Shown: positions 1 through 8,395 of the stretch, piece by piece
How positions within the stretch are numbered: position 1 is the first letter of the stretch
How the letters are laid out: each line of letters opens with the position of its first letter
Source of the DNA: Hyphomonadaceae bacterium
GTDB lineage: Bacteria; Pseudomonadota; Alphaproteobacteria; Caulobacterales; Hyphomonadaceae
Length of the DNA stretch: 64,000 nt
Assembly: GCA_022844345.1 (NCBI GenBank)
Contig: JALHLU010000005.1
Coordinates: 196,072-260,071 of the forward strand
Direction of reading: 5' to 3'
Program-made: the position numbers and the translations under genes
The notes under the pieces: generated by a model
Database searches by the model: none
Told to the model about the DNA's origin: nothing
The model's input: only the letters and a program-made list of their open reading frames with translations

Positions 1-443
1 ATGTGGATCAGCTCGGTCGACCCCTGCACGACAAGATCGGGGCCGTCGGTTTTCTTCAGCTCGCGCACGGCTGCGCCGATGTCCTGGCGCATGGCCTGCG
101 AGTTCGCCCACGTCAGTGTTTCGGGGTGGTGGGTGGCGACGAACTTGGTTGCCGCGTTGAACGTGTTGGCGATATGCGCGCCGCCCGCGCTGTAGTTGGG
201 CGCTGCAGGGTCTGTTTCGAAACACGGCCAGTAGGCGGCGAAGATGTCGTAGGTCGTCCGGCCCAGCAGCAGGTCGAACGGCTTCGCGAAAAGATCGCCC
301 ACCGCATCGCCGGTTTCATTGCCCCGGTAGGGCATGATCCAGCCGCCGAATTCAAAGCCGCCTGACCTGTCCTCGTCCGGCCCGCCGGGGGCCTGCATCA
401 CGCCATCCAGGGTGGTGAACACGCCCACGATGACCTTTCGCAT
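1..443 (-). CDS. RibD C-terminal/dihydrofolate-reductase-fold family protein (3' end cut by window edge)
   Basis: The reading frame starts at ATG 443-441 and is open to base 1, giving 147 residues with no stop, so the C-terminus lies outside the window. It opens [20 protein letters not shown], has [16 protein letters not shown] near residues 58-73 and reaches [11 protein letters not shown] at the edge. This is the layout of the stand-alone RibD-C/DHFR-like proteins (YyaP/YwjB type), which have an NADPH-binding reductase fold. Substrates for these stand-alone forms are generally unknown, so no reaction is assigned. It is divergent from the aldolase gene, with about 190 bases between the starts. 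The family call is good; the function is open. Confidence 0.85.
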   Translation of the reverse strand, partial: MRKVIVGVFTTLDGVMQAPGGPDEDRSGGFEFGGWIMPYRGNETGDAVGDLFAKPFDLLLGRTTYDIFAAYWPCFETDPAAPNYSAGGAHIANTFNAATKFVATHHPETLTWANSQAMRQDIGAAVRELKKTDGPDLVVQGSTELIH

Positions 444-632
444 GGATGCTGTCCTCTTGTCTCATCCGTTTACCGTCAAAGGACGACGGGAACAGGCTGG
501 TTCCGACATTTCTGGCGCCACACCGTGAAAACGCTTGTTTTCGGGCTCTCTGGCCTGCCAGTTGCTGCGTCGCTGTTGACCGATTTTCGCTGTGCCGCCA
601 CAAGGCGAAATACAGCTTTTAGGGGAAATGAG

Positions 633-1721
633 ATGGCGCGTATCACGCTTCGGCAGCTTCTGGATCATGCGGCCGAGCATGCCTATGGCCTGCCGGCGTT
701 CAACATCAACAACATGGAACAGGCGCTTGCCATCATGGAAGCGGCGGATGCGGTTAACGCCCCCGTCATCATGCAGGCCTCCCGCGGCGCCCGCTCCTAC
801 GCCAACGACATCGTGCTGAAGCACATCATCGACGCCTGCGCGGAGATGTATCCGCACATCCCGATCTGCATGCACCAGGACCACGGAAACGGCCCCGCCA
901 CATGCGCCACCGCGATCCAGTATGGCTTTACCTCGGTGATGATGGACGGTTCGCTCAAGGAAGACGGCAAGACCCCGGCCGACTACGCCTACAACATGGA
1001 CGTGACGCGCCGCGTCGTTGAGATGGCGCATGCGTGCGGCGTCTCCGTCGAGGGCGAGCTTGGCGTGCTCGGCTCGCTGGAAACCGGCATGGGCGAGAAA
1101 GAGGACGGCCACGGCTTCGACGGCAAGCTTGATCATTCTCAGCTGCTGACCGATCCGGATCAGGCGGTCGATTTCGTGAAAGCGACGCAGGTTGATGCGC
1201 TGGCCATCGCGATGGGCACCTCGCATGGCGCCTACAAGTTCAGCCGCAAGCCGGACGGCGCAGTTCTCGCCATGAACGTGATCGAGGAAATCCACCGCCG
1301 CCTGCCCAACACGCACCTTGTGATGCACGGCTCCTCGTCGGTGCCGCAGGACCTGCAGGACGAGATCAACAAGTATGGCGGCAAGATGCCTCAAACGTGG
1401 GGCGTGCCGGTTGAAGAGATCCAGCGTGGCATCAAGCACGGCGTCCGGAAGATCAACATCGACACCGACAACCGCATGGCCATCACCGGCGCGATCCGCA
1501 AAGTGTTCGCCGAAAAGCCGGGCGAGTTCGACCCGCGCAGCTATCTGAAGCCCGCCAAGGAAGCGATGCGCAAGGTCTGCATCCAGCGCTATCAGGAGTT
1601 CGGCTGTGAAGGCCAGGCAGCGAAGATCAAGCCGATCTCTCTGGCCGTCATGGCGAAGGAATACGCCGCCGGAAAGCTGACGCCGAAAATATCGGCCGCA
1701 GCGAAAGTCGCCGCCGAGTAG
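633..1721 (+). CDS. fba: Class II fructose-1,6-bisphosphate aldolase, Calvin-cycle subtype
   Basis: This zinc-dependent cytosolic enzyme interconverts fructose-1,6-bisphosphate with dihydroxyacetone phosphate and glyceraldehyde-3-phosphate (glycolysis/gluconeogenesis). The 362-residue protein begins [16 protein letters not shown] at residues 80-85 carries the catalytic Asp and a zinc His. VEGELGVLG, the phosphate-binding [19 protein letters not shown] and [10 protein letters not shown] follow in family order. An in-frame ATG exists at 525, but the family N-terminus starts at 633, where AGGGGA sits 7 bases upstream, so 633 is chosen. The thiamine-phosphate synthase gene follows after 65 bases on the same strand. 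Confidence 0.96.
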   Translation: MARITLRQLLDHAAEHAYGLPAFNINNMEQALAIMEAADAVNAPVIMQASRGARSYANDIVLKHIIDACAEMYPHIPICMHQDHGNGPATCATAIQYGFTSVMMDGSLKEDGKTPADYAYNMDVTRRVVEMAHACGVSVEGELGVLGSLETGMGEKEDGHGFDGKLDHSQLLTDPDQAVDFVKATQVDALAIAMGTSHGAYKFSRKPDGAVLAMNVIEEIHRRLPNTHLVMHGSSSVPQDLQDEINKYGGKMPQTWGVPVEEIQRGIKHGVRKINIDTDNRMAITGAIRKVFAEKPGEFDPRSYLKPAKEAMRKVCIQRYQEFGCEGQAAKIKPISLAVMAKEYAAGKLTPKISAAAKVAAE

Positions 1722-1786
1722 GCCTTGGACCGACGGGCCTTGGGTCCGATCTTGCCCCGCCGCTCGTGCAGGCGTACGGCTCGCGC

Positions 1787-2443
1787 ATGTCGCTGCGTCG
1801 CTGCCGCCTTTATCTGATTACGCCGCCCGAGATCGCGGACATAGCCGCGTTTTCCCGCGCGCTGGACGAGGCGCTGGATGCGGGCGACGTCGCGAGCCTG
1901 CAGCTGCGCCTGAAATCGCGAGACGGCGTTTCCGCGCCCGATAGCCAAATCCTGGAGCTCGGCCGCCACATCATCCCCCGGGCACAGGATCGCGGCGTCG
2001 CCGTGCTGGTGAATGACCGGCCCGACCTGGCCGTGGAGTTGGGCGCCGATGGCGTGCATATCGGCCAGGGCGATATGCCTTATGCCAAGGCGCGAAAGTT
2101 GATGGGGCAGGACGCGATCGTGGGCGTTACCTGCCATGACAGCCGGCATCTTGGTATGGAGGCCGGGGAAGCGGGGGCGGAATATGTCGCCTTTGGCGCG
2201 TTCTATCCCACCGGCACAAAGGACCCGAAGGCCAAAGCCGAGCTGGAGCTGCTGACCTGGTGGCAGCAGATGATGGAGCTGCCGTGCGTGGCCATCGGTG
2301 GGATAACGGCGGAAAACGCCCGGCCGCTGGTTGAGGCGGGGGCCGATTTCCTTGCGGTTTCGGCGGGGGTCTGGCGTGCGGACGAGGGTCCGGGCGAAGC
2401 CGTGCGCCGGTTCAATGCCGTTTTCGACGAGCTGGCGACCTAA
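1787..2443 (+). CDS. thiE: Thiamine-phosphate synthase
   Basis: ThiE condenses hydroxymethylpyrimidine diphosphate with thiazole phosphate to make thiamine monophosphate in the cytosol. The 218-residue TIM-barrel protein has CRLYLITPP at the N-terminus, [35 protein letters not shown] (the core ThiE signature), VGVTCHDS and [28 protein letters not shown]. The start is uncertain: a GTG at 1766 is in frame and neither start has a clear Shine-Dalgarno. ATG 1787 matches the usual N-terminus. No TPP riboswitch is evident in the 65 bases upstream and no other thiamine gene is nearby. Confidence 0.9.
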   Translation: MSLRRCRLYLITPPEIADIAAFSRALDEALDAGDVASLQLRLKSRDGVSAPDSQILELGRHIIPRAQDRGVAVLVNDRPDLAVELGADGVHIGQGDMPYAKARKLMGQDAIVGVTCHDSRHLGMEAGEAGAEYVAFGAFYPTGTKDPKAKAELELLTWWQQMMELPCVAIGGITAENARPLVEAGADFLAVSAGVWRADEGPGEAVRRFNAVFDELAT

Positions 2444-2525
2444 GCCGCACCCCTCAAGAGCGAACAAAGCTTGCGCTTTGAGGCTATCCCGCTAGAGGAA
2501 GCCGCCTAAGTGAAGGCTGTTTGAC

Positions 2526-3350
2526 ATGTCCCGTCCCTCCCCCACCGTCAGCGTGATGATGGATGCCGCGCGTGCGGCTGGCCGCAGGCTTGTGCGTGAT
2601 TTCGGGGAGGTCGAGAACCTTCAGGTCTCGCGCAAGGGACCGGCCGACTTCGTATCCGCCGCCGACAAGAAGGCGGAAGAGATCATCCGCAAGGCCTTGG
2701 AGAAAACACGCCCAGGCTATGGCTTCCTTCTGGAAGAAGGCGGCGAGGTCATCGGATCGGACAAGACGCACCGCTTCATCATCGATCCGCTGGATGGAAC
2801 GCTGAACTTCCTTCACGGCATTCCGCACTTCGCGATTTCGATCGGTCTTGAACGCGATGGCAAGCTGCGCGCGGGCGTGGTGTTCGACCCGATGCGCAAC
2901 GAGCTGTTCTGGGCCGAGGAGGGACAAGGCGCCTGGCTGGAAAACAAACGCCTTCGCGTGAGCGCGCGCCGCAAGCTTTCCGAATGCGTCGTGACGACGG
3001 GTATCCCTCAGCTGGGCGTCAATGGCGCCGAGAAGTTCCTCGACGAGCTGGCGCGTGTACGGACGGAAGTGGCAGCTGTTCGACGCTTCGGCTCGGCGGC
3101 GCTGGATCTTGCGTGGGTTGCGGCGGGACGGTTCGACGGCTTCTGGGAACGTGGCTTGTCGCCTTGGGATATCGCAGCGGGCTTCGTCCTTCTGCAGGAA
3201 GCGGGCGGCATGATCGTCGGACTCGACAAGCAGGACCCCCGCAAGGGCGCGTTCGCATGCGGCAACACCAGCATTGCACAGAAGCTGGGCGAGTCGGTTG
3301 AAGGCAAGATCAGGAAGCCGGCTTCGACGTCGAAGCTGCGTCCGGCCTGA
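2526..3350 (+). CDS. suhB: Inositol monophosphatase family protein (SuhB type)
   Basis: This is a Mg-dependent phosphatase of the IMPase fold, acting on myo-inositol-1-phosphate or related sugar phosphates. SuhB homologues can also act in rRNA antitermination. The 274 residues contain the three metal motifs: LLEEGGE (residues 69-74), IDPLDGTLNF (86-95) and SPWDIAAGFVLLQEAGG near 216. The length is typical. It lies 82 bases after thiE on the same strand and converges with a second IMPase-family gene ending 11 bases away. The exact substrate cannot be read from sequence. Confidence 0.9.
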   Translation: MSRPSPTVSVMMDAARAAGRRLVRDFGEVENLQVSRKGPADFVSAADKKAEEIIRKALEKTRPGYGFLLEEGGEVIGSDKTHRFIIDPLDGTLNFLHGIPHFAISIGLERDGKLRAGVVFDPMRNELFWAEEGQGAWLENKRLRVSARRKLSECVVTTGIPQLGVNGAEKFLDELARVRTEVAAVRRFGSAALDLAWVAAGRFDGFWERGLSPWDIAAGFVLLQEAGGMIVGLDKQDPRKGAFACGNTSIAQKLGESVEGKIRKPASTSKLRPA

Positions 3351-3361
3351 TTTCGAAATCG

Positions 3362-4234
3362 CTACAGCGCGAGCCGGCCGTCTTTCACGCCGCTGGCGTG
3401 CACTATCAGGGCGTCATGCGGGCGACGGTAGGGCGTGAGCGGAAGCGGCGGCTCATAGGTCACCCACTGCCCCGCTTCCGGCTTCAACCAGACGCAGTTG
3501 AGCATTTTCGATATGCCGATGACCGGCGTTGAATCCCACGGCGTCTCGAAGCCTGGCGGCATCAGCAACGCAGACACCTCGCCTTTCCAAAGCCGTGCGG
3601 CCCACGCGCCGATGGACGAGCCCATGATCTCGTAATTGCGGAAGCGCTGCACCAGCGCGCGCGTTTCTGGACCATAGATGTCAACCGGATCGCGCAGGAG
3701 ACCGTTCACTGCGTCGAGATTGGCCGACGCGGCGGCGGCGGGGTTCAGTGGCTCGAATGAGTCGAGATTGGTGATCCGGTGCACCGCTTTGGACCCTGGC
3801 CTGTAGCCGTACACTTCATCAGAGGAAATGTCGCCGACATAGGCGGAGATCACCTCGCCCTGGTCCACCAGTGCAACCATGGTTGTGATGCCGTGGCTTT
3901 GGCGGCGGATGAAGGCGCGCGTGCCGTCGATGGGATCGACGGTGAAATAGGCGGTGACCGGGGCGGTGGCGGGAATGGAGAGCGAATCTTCTTCGCCGAT
4001 GACGCCACAGCCGGGGAAGCACTCCATGAAGGTGCGCAGATAGACTTCCTGCGCCGCCTTGTCGGCTGACGTGAAGACATCGTTCATCGAGCCGCCATAG
4101 CCCTTCTTCACGTGCGCCTCGAAGGTCAGGCGCTGGGCGCGGATTTCGGTGGCGGCGCGCCGCACGGCCTCTTTCAGGATGCGGCCGACGCTATGGCCGT
4201 TGAGTGGGCCGAGATTCACTTTGGCTTCGTTCAT
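3362..4234 (-). CDS. Inositol monophosphatase family phosphatase (histidinol-phosphatase/CysQ-like)
   Basis: A second IMPase-fold enzyme, 290 residues, only distantly similar to its convergent neighbour. Metal motifs are GEEDS, VDPIDGTRAFI and ETPWDSTPVIG; the last is in the WDxxP position. The Ile-Asp-Gly-Thr-Arg form with aromatic/Ile residues resembles HisN-type histidinol-phosphate phosphatases and CysQ-like bisphosphatases as much as inositol phosphatases, so the substrate is left open. No his or cys genes are adjacent. It starts at ATG 4234 and is divergent from lspA with about 105 bases between the starts. Confidence 0.85.
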   Translation of the reverse strand: MNEAKVNLGPLNGHSVGRILKEAVRRAATEIRAQRLTFEAHVKKGYGGSMNDVFTSADKAAQEVYLRTFMECFPGCGVIGEEDSLSIPATAPVTAYFTVDPIDGTRAFIRRQSHGITTMVALVDQGEVISAYVGDISSDEVYGYRPGSKAVHRITNLDSFEPLNPAAAASANLDAVNGLLRDPVDIYGPETRALVQRFRNYEIMGSSIGAWAARLWKGEVSALLMPPGFETPWDSTPVIGISKMLNCVWLKPEAGQWVTYEPPLPLTPYRRPHDALIVHASGVKDGRLAL

Positions 4235-4340
4235 GCGTGTCCTCTCAGCGTCCCTATAGGACGCGTTGCTGCAGATGTCTCCAGCGCCAGACAGGTCAGC
4301 CGCGCTTGCCCTGATCGCGTGGAGCGATTAATTGCGGACG

Positions 4341-4874
4341 ATGGCCCTGCTCCCTCCGCTTCCGTCGCGCGCAAACGTTCTCAACAACGCGAAACGCGCG
4401 CTGCTGGCGCTCTTGATCATCGTGGCGGCGGACCAGTTCACCAAATGGCTGGTGGTTGAGCAGATGCACCTGCGCGAGGTGGGCGCCATCGACTTCATCC
4501 CGTTCCTGAATTTCCGGATGGCGTGGAACACCGGCGTCAATTTCGGCCTGCTGTCGGCGGACGATCCAGCGGGCCGTGTGCTGCTGATCCTCTTCACTGG
4601 CGGGGTTTCACTGGCGCTGATTGCCTCGGCGCTGTGGATGCGGCGGCCGTTGTCGGCAATTGGCCTTGGCATTGCGGCGGGCGGCGCGATCGGCAACCTG
4701 ATCGACCGCTTTACCTATGGGGCGGTGGCCGACTTCATCAACATGTCGGGCTTTGGCATCCGCAATCCGTGGTCGTTCAACGTCGCCGACATCGCGATCT
4801 TCATCGGCTTCGGCCTGCTGCTGTGGCCGGAAAGAAAGGCGCAGGCCGCACCCGGCGCCAAGCCTGCCGTCTAG
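4341..4874 (+). CDS. lspA: Lipoprotein signal peptidase (signal peptidase II)
   Basis: LspA is an inner-membrane aspartyl protease that removes the signal peptide from diacylglyceryl-modified prolipoproteins. The protein has four transmembrane segments. Family motifs are AADQFTKW near residues 29-36, NTGVNFGLLS, GGAIGNLIDRFTYGAVADFI (first catalytic Asp) and FNVADIAIFIG (second catalytic Asp). A TTG at 4332 is in frame, but ATG 4341 gives a 177-residue protein of normal size. Many predicted lipoproteins in this window (for example at 20312, 22235, 23307, 26877 and 35084) would be substrates. Its 3' end overlaps the convergent YCII gene by 4 bases. Confidence 0.95.
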   Translation: MALLPPLPSRANVLNNAKRALLALLIIVAADQFTKWLVVEQMHLREVGAIDFIPFLNFRMAWNTGVNFGLLSADDPAGRVLLILFTGGVSLALIASALWMRRPLSAIGLGIAAGGAIGNLIDRFTYGAVADFINMSGFGIRNPWSFNVADIAIFIGFGLLLWPERKAQAAPGAKPAV

Positions 4875-5206
4875 CCCTCGAACGGCCAGAAGGCGCGGAT
4901 CTCCAGCCGGCCGGCGCGCGCCATCGGATGCCGCGCGGCGATCTCGACCGCCTCATCCATGCTTTCGCACTCGAGGATATCGAAGCCGACAATCACTTCC
5001 TTGCTCTCAGCGAACGGCCCGTCAGTGATCTGCTTGCGCCCGGCGCGCACACGCACAGTCTTTGCATCCGTCACCGGCCTCAGCCTGTCCCAGACGATCC
5101 GCTTGCCCCGGCCATCGACATCGTCGCACCACGCCTCGATCTCTCCTGGCTTTTCGGCCTGGGGATCGGGCTCGGCGTCGGAGCAGACGAACATCATGAA
5201 GCGCAC
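4871..5206 (-). CDS. YCII-related (DGPF-domain) protein
   Basis: A small cytosolic alpha/beta protein of 111 residues beginning VRFMMFVCSDAEPDP and containing the hallmark DGPFAESKEVIVGFDILE, then MDEAVEIAARHPMA. The family is often encoded next to ECF sigma factors; none is present here and its activity is unknown. The longer frame to 5350 is not used. A GTG at 5206 has GGAAAGGAAAG just upstream, which fixes the start. The gene lies downstream of the ABC transporter on the same strand, 76 bases from its stop. Confidence 0.85.
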   Translation of the reverse strand: MRFMMFVCSDAEPDPQAEKPGEIEAWCDDVDGRGKRIVWDRLRPVTDAKTVRVRAGRKQITDGPFAESKEVIVGFDILECESMDEAVEIAARHPMARAGRLEIRAFWPFEG

Positions 5207-5282
5207 GGTCTTTCCTTTCCTGCAGGGCCCATAGGACGGGGCTCGCGGCGCCCGCCCTACGTTCGCCCGCGAGAAAATTTCA

Positions 5283-7133
5283 TCAGGCGCTCGTGAACTG
5301 CATCTCCGCCAGCTTGGCATAGAGCCCGCCCGCGCGGACAAGGCTTTCATGGTCGCCCTGCTCCACTACGCTGCCCTGATCGAACACCACGATCCGGTTG
5401 GCCTTGCGCACGGTGGCGAGACGGTGGGCGATGACCAGGGTGGTGCGGCCCTGGGACGCCTGATCCAGCGCCTTCTGCACCAGCCGCTCGTTGGCGGCGT
5501 CGAGCGCCGACGTGGCTTCATCCAGCAGCATGACGGGCGCGCCGCGCACGAGGGCACGGGCGATGGCAATGCGTTGGCGTTCGCCGCCGGAAAGCTGGCG
5601 ACCCTTGGCCCCGACTTCGGCGGCCAGCCCGCCCCGCCCTTCGAGGAAGGCGAAGGCTTCGGCTTTCTTCAGCGCCTCGCGGACTTCGTCCTCGGTCGCA
5701 TCTGTGCGGCCGAAGCGGACATTGCCCGCGGCGTCGCCCGAGAAGATCGGCGCTTCCTGCGGGACATAAGCAAAGCGTGCGCGCCATTCGCCGGGGTCGA
5801 CCTCGCGCGGGTCGAGGCCATCGAGTGTGACGCTCCCCGACTGCGGATCGAAGAAGCGCAGCAGCATGCGGAAGACGGTGGACTTGCCCGCGCCGGAGGG
5901 ACCAACGAGGGCAACAAGTTCACCGGGTCTTGCCTCGAACGACACATCCGTAAGCGATGGCCCCGCCGTCTCGGGATAGGAGAAGGAGACATTGTCGAGC
6001 TTCACATGGCCCGAAATCCGCGCAGGCATGGGTTTCGGCGATGGCGGGGCGGCGATGTCGGGCTTCTGTTCGAGAATATCGACAGCACGCTGGGCGGCGC
6101 CGGATGCACGCATGGCGTCGCCCATCACCTCGGCCACGGTCGCAAAACCGCCAACCCCGAACATCGCAAGCAGGACGAACTGCATGAAGGAGCCAACGCT
6201 CATCGCGCCGGACTGAACCTCAAGCGCGCCGATCCAGACGACGCCGGTGACGCCCGCAAACATCAGCGCAATGATGATGCCAGTGAGCCAGGCGCGCGCG
6301 CCTATGCGGGCAAGCGCCGCCTGGAAGGCCAGCTCAATGGCGGCGCGGAACCGGCCTTCGCGTTCCTTCTCCATGCCATAGGCCTGCACGAGATCGATTG
6401 CATCGATGGTTTCGGTGGCCTCAGAGGCGGCATCCGCGATGCGATCTTGCGCGTTGACCGACAATTTCCGGACGCGCCGGCCCATGGCGAGGATTGGCAG
6501 AATGAGGACCGGGGCAAGCACGAACAGGATGAGCGTCAGCTTCCAAGATGTGACGAACATCAGGATCAGCGCGCCTATGGAGGTGACGAACGAGCGCACC
6601 GCCATCGAGAAGGTCGAGCCGAAGAAGGTCTCGATCAGCGTCACGTCGGCGGTGAGGCGTGAGACCGCCTCGCCCGTCTTCAGCTTCGAGAAGTAGGCCG
6701 GGGACAACGACATCAGCCTGGCATAGACATCCCCGCGCAGGTCGGCCGCCAGCCGCTCGCCGAAGCGCGAAAAGAAATAGAAGCGGACGGCCGATGCGAC
6801 GCCGAGCGCCAGGGCAATGCCGATCATCGCCATGAACCCAGCATTGATCATGGCGGGGTCGAAGGTCTGGAAGGCGTTATTGCCCAGCCATTGCACCGGG
6901 AAGGTGAGGGCGAGGTTCAACGCCGCGGCAACGAACAGGAAGACAACGCCCAGCGTGGCGACCGTGCGCTGGCGCGCCATGTAGGGCGCAAGGCGCATGA
7001 GAGGCTTCAGCGAACGGGACTTCGCCCGCTCCGGCCCACCCTCGCCCCAGCGCTGGGCGCCGGCCGTACGGTCAAAGCTGGCGTCGCCCGAACTGGGGGC
7101 GGCTGGGGCGGATTGGCCTGCTCCGTCGCTCAT
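5283..7133 (-). CDS. ABC transporter, fused permease/ATP-binding protein (MsbA/exporter type)
   Basis: A 616-residue half-transporter that would act as a dimer in the inner membrane. An N-terminal soluble stretch of about 55 residues rich in Ala, Gly and Ser is followed by six membrane helices (about residues 55-340). The nucleotide-binding domain has Walker A GPSGAGKST, Q-loop YVPQEAPIFSG, signature LSGGERQR, Walker B VMLLDEATSALD and switch VIAHRLATV. It resembles alphaproteobacterial MsbA-like exporters, but the cargo (lipid, peptide or drug) cannot be told. It is divergent from rpmE, a common arrangement in alphaproteobacteria. Confidence 0.93.
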   Translation of the reverse strand: MSDGAGQSAPAAPSSGDASFDRTAGAQRWGEGGPERAKSRSLKPLMRLAPYMARQRTVATLGVVFLFVAAALNLALTFPVQWLGNNAFQTFDPAMINAGFMAMIGIALALGVASAVRFYFFSRFGERLAADLRGDVYARLMSLSPAYFSKLKTGEAVSRLTADVTLIETFFGSTFSMAVRSFVTSIGALILMFVTSWKLTLILFVLAPVLILPILAMGRRVRKLSVNAQDRIADAASEATETIDAIDLVQAYGMEKEREGRFRAAIELAFQAALARIGARAWLTGIIIALMFAGVTGVVWIGALEVQSGAMSVGSFMQFVLLAMFGVGGFATVAEVMGDAMRASGAAQRAVDILEQKPDIAAPPSPKPMPARISGHVKLDNVSFSYPETAGPSLTDVSFEARPGELVALVGPSGAGKSTVFRMLLRFFDPQSGSVTLDGLDPREVDPGEWRARFAYVPQEAPIFSGDAAGNVRFGRTDATEDEVREALKKAEAFAFLEGRGGLAAEVGAKGRQLSGGERQRIAIARALVRGAPVMLLDEATSALDAANERLVQKALDQASQGRTTLVIAHRLATVRKANRIVVFDQGSVVEQGDHESLVRAGGLYAKLAEMQFTSA

Positions 7134-7187
7134 TTTCCGGTCCGGACCCCTGATTTGGTTGGTTTCAGCCGCCCGAGTGGCATTGGC

Positions 7188-7216
7188 TTGCCAGCGCTGG
7201 CGGGTTCGGGTATGAG
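7188..7216 (+). promoter_or_regulatory. Candidate sigma-70-type promoter for rpmE
   Basis: TTGCCA at 7188-7193 and TATGAG at 7211-7216 are separated by exactly 17 bases, about 75 bases upstream of the rpmE start. The -35 box is a good match and the -10 box a poor one, so this is a prediction from spacing only. Confidence 0.35.
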
Positions 7217-7291
7217 CCCCGCTCCCGAATTCAGCAAGGCTTCCGGCGTCAACGCCTGCCGGACGCCGCGCGCAGACGCCAGAGACGTCCG

Positions 7292-7519
7292 ATGAAAAAA
7301 GAAGGCCATCCCAACTATCACTTCGTTGAAGTGGTGATGACCGACGGCACGCGTTACAAGACGCGGTCGACGGCTGGCAAAGAAGGCCACGTCATTGCGC
7401 TCGACATCGATCCGAAGACGCACCCGGCCTGGACCGGCGGCACGGGCGTGTCGCTGGATCGCGGCGGCCGCCTGTCGCGCTTCAAGGACAAGTTCAAGGG
7501 TTTCGTGAAGCAGCAGTAG
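7292..7519 (+). CDS. rpmE: 50S ribosomal protein L31
   Basis: A 75-residue ribosomal protein starting [19 protein letters not shown] and ending FKGFVKQQ. It has HPAWTGG in the middle and no CxxC pair, so it is the zinc-free form of L31, usual in this group. It is a single-gene unit, divergent from the ABC exporter and closed by a strong hairpin terminator 30 bases downstream. Confidence 0.95.
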   Translation: MKKEGHPNYHFVEVVMTDGTRYKTRSTAGKEGHVIALDIDPKTHPAWTGGTGVSLDRGGRLSRFKDKFKGFVKQQ

Positions 7520-7547
7520 CCTGCTCCGCACCTGACAAGACACTGGG

Positions 7548-7580
7548 AGGGCCCGCCAGCAATGGCGGGCCTTCTGCTTT
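7548..7580 (+). terminator. Rho-independent terminator after rpmE
   Basis: GGCCCGCC (7550-7557) pairs perfectly with GGCGGGCC (7564-7571) around a 6-base loop, followed by TTCTGCTTT. It ends about 22 bases before the stop of the convergent YoaK-family gene. Confidence 0.85.
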
Positions 7581-7601
7581 GAGAGGCAAAGCTGGCTTTC
7601 T

Positions 7602-8255
7602 TCAAGGGGCGCGGCGGTGTTCCTGCCGGGCAATCAGCAGCGCCCCGCCAGCCAGCATCACCGCCCACGCTGAGGCCAGCCACAACCCGCCAAGACCGAG
7701 GTGCGGCCACAGCATCGCGCCCGTGATGGCGCCGGACGCCAGCCCCAGCCACAGCGCCGCATAGGGAAGCCAGTCCATCTTTGGCCCGCCGGTGAGCGCG
7801 CGGGCGATTCTCTGGCCCAGCTTGACCAGCGTCCCCGTCATGTAGGTGAGGCCGATGGCGACCTCGCCATCGCGCTCGAACGTGGTGTTCTCCGCGCCCA
7901 TCGCGGCGGCGACCAGAAGGGTGGCGATAGCCGGCGCGCCCCAGGCGCCAGCGAGCGCGCCCAGCGCGATCAGCAAGGCGACCAGCACCAGGATCAATGG
8001 CTGACGCCGCCACCCGCCCAGGCGGCCGATCAGGCTTCCGAGAATGACGCCGCCAAGAAAGGCGAGGATCAGACGGCCCGCGACGAAGGCTTCCGCAGGA
8101 ATACCAGCCACCCCGACGGCAAGGCGTGTGGTGTTGCCGCTCATGAAGGAGACGAAAAAGCCCTCGAGGCTTAGAAAGCCGATGGCGTCGACATAACCTG
8201 CTAGCGCCGACGCCCCGATGGCGAGCGCAATGTGGCTTCTGGCATAGCGATGCAT
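7602..8255 (-). CDS. YoaK family (DUF1275) integral membrane protein
   Basis: A 217-residue inner-membrane protein with about six hydrophobic segments. The family signature GYVDAIGFLSLEGFFVSFMSGNTTRLAVG lies at the N-terminus (about residues 18-46), and GAENTTFERDGEVAIGLTYMTGTLVKLGQ follows further on. The function of the family is unknown; transport has been suggested. A longer open frame extends to 8711, but ATG 8255 is preceded by AGGGA at good spacing and matches family starts. It is divergent from the TIR/TPR gene. Confidence 0.85.
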   Translation of the reverse strand: MHRYARSHIALAIGASALAGYVDAIGFLSLEGFFVSFMSGNTTRLAVGVAGIPAEAFVAGRLILAFLGGVILGSLIGRLGGWRRQPLILVLVALLIALGALAGAWGAPAIATLLVAAAMGAENTTFERDGEVAIGLTYMTGTLVKLGQRIARALTGGPKMDWLPYAALWLGLASGAITGAMLWPHLGLGGLWLASAWAVMLAGGALLIARQEHRRAP

Positions 8256-8395
8256 GTGCGTCCCTGCGGCAATTGACCTGCGTGTAGAAGGGATAACGAC
8301 ACCGACGTTGACCCCACTCAAGCGAAAGCTGTTTCGCCAGCCACTGTTCATGGCGACGCACGGGCGATACACCAGCCTGAGACGGGGGTAGGCGC

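Noticed and set aside
462-1439. 325-residue minus-strand open frame over the aldolase gene
   Set aside because: His/Arg/Val-rich shadow of fba; no family pattern, while the plus strand encodes a textbook aldolase.
5349-6662. 437-residue plus-strand open frame over the ABC transporter
   Set aside because: His/Arg/Gly-rich antisense shadow; the minus strand has all ABC motifs.
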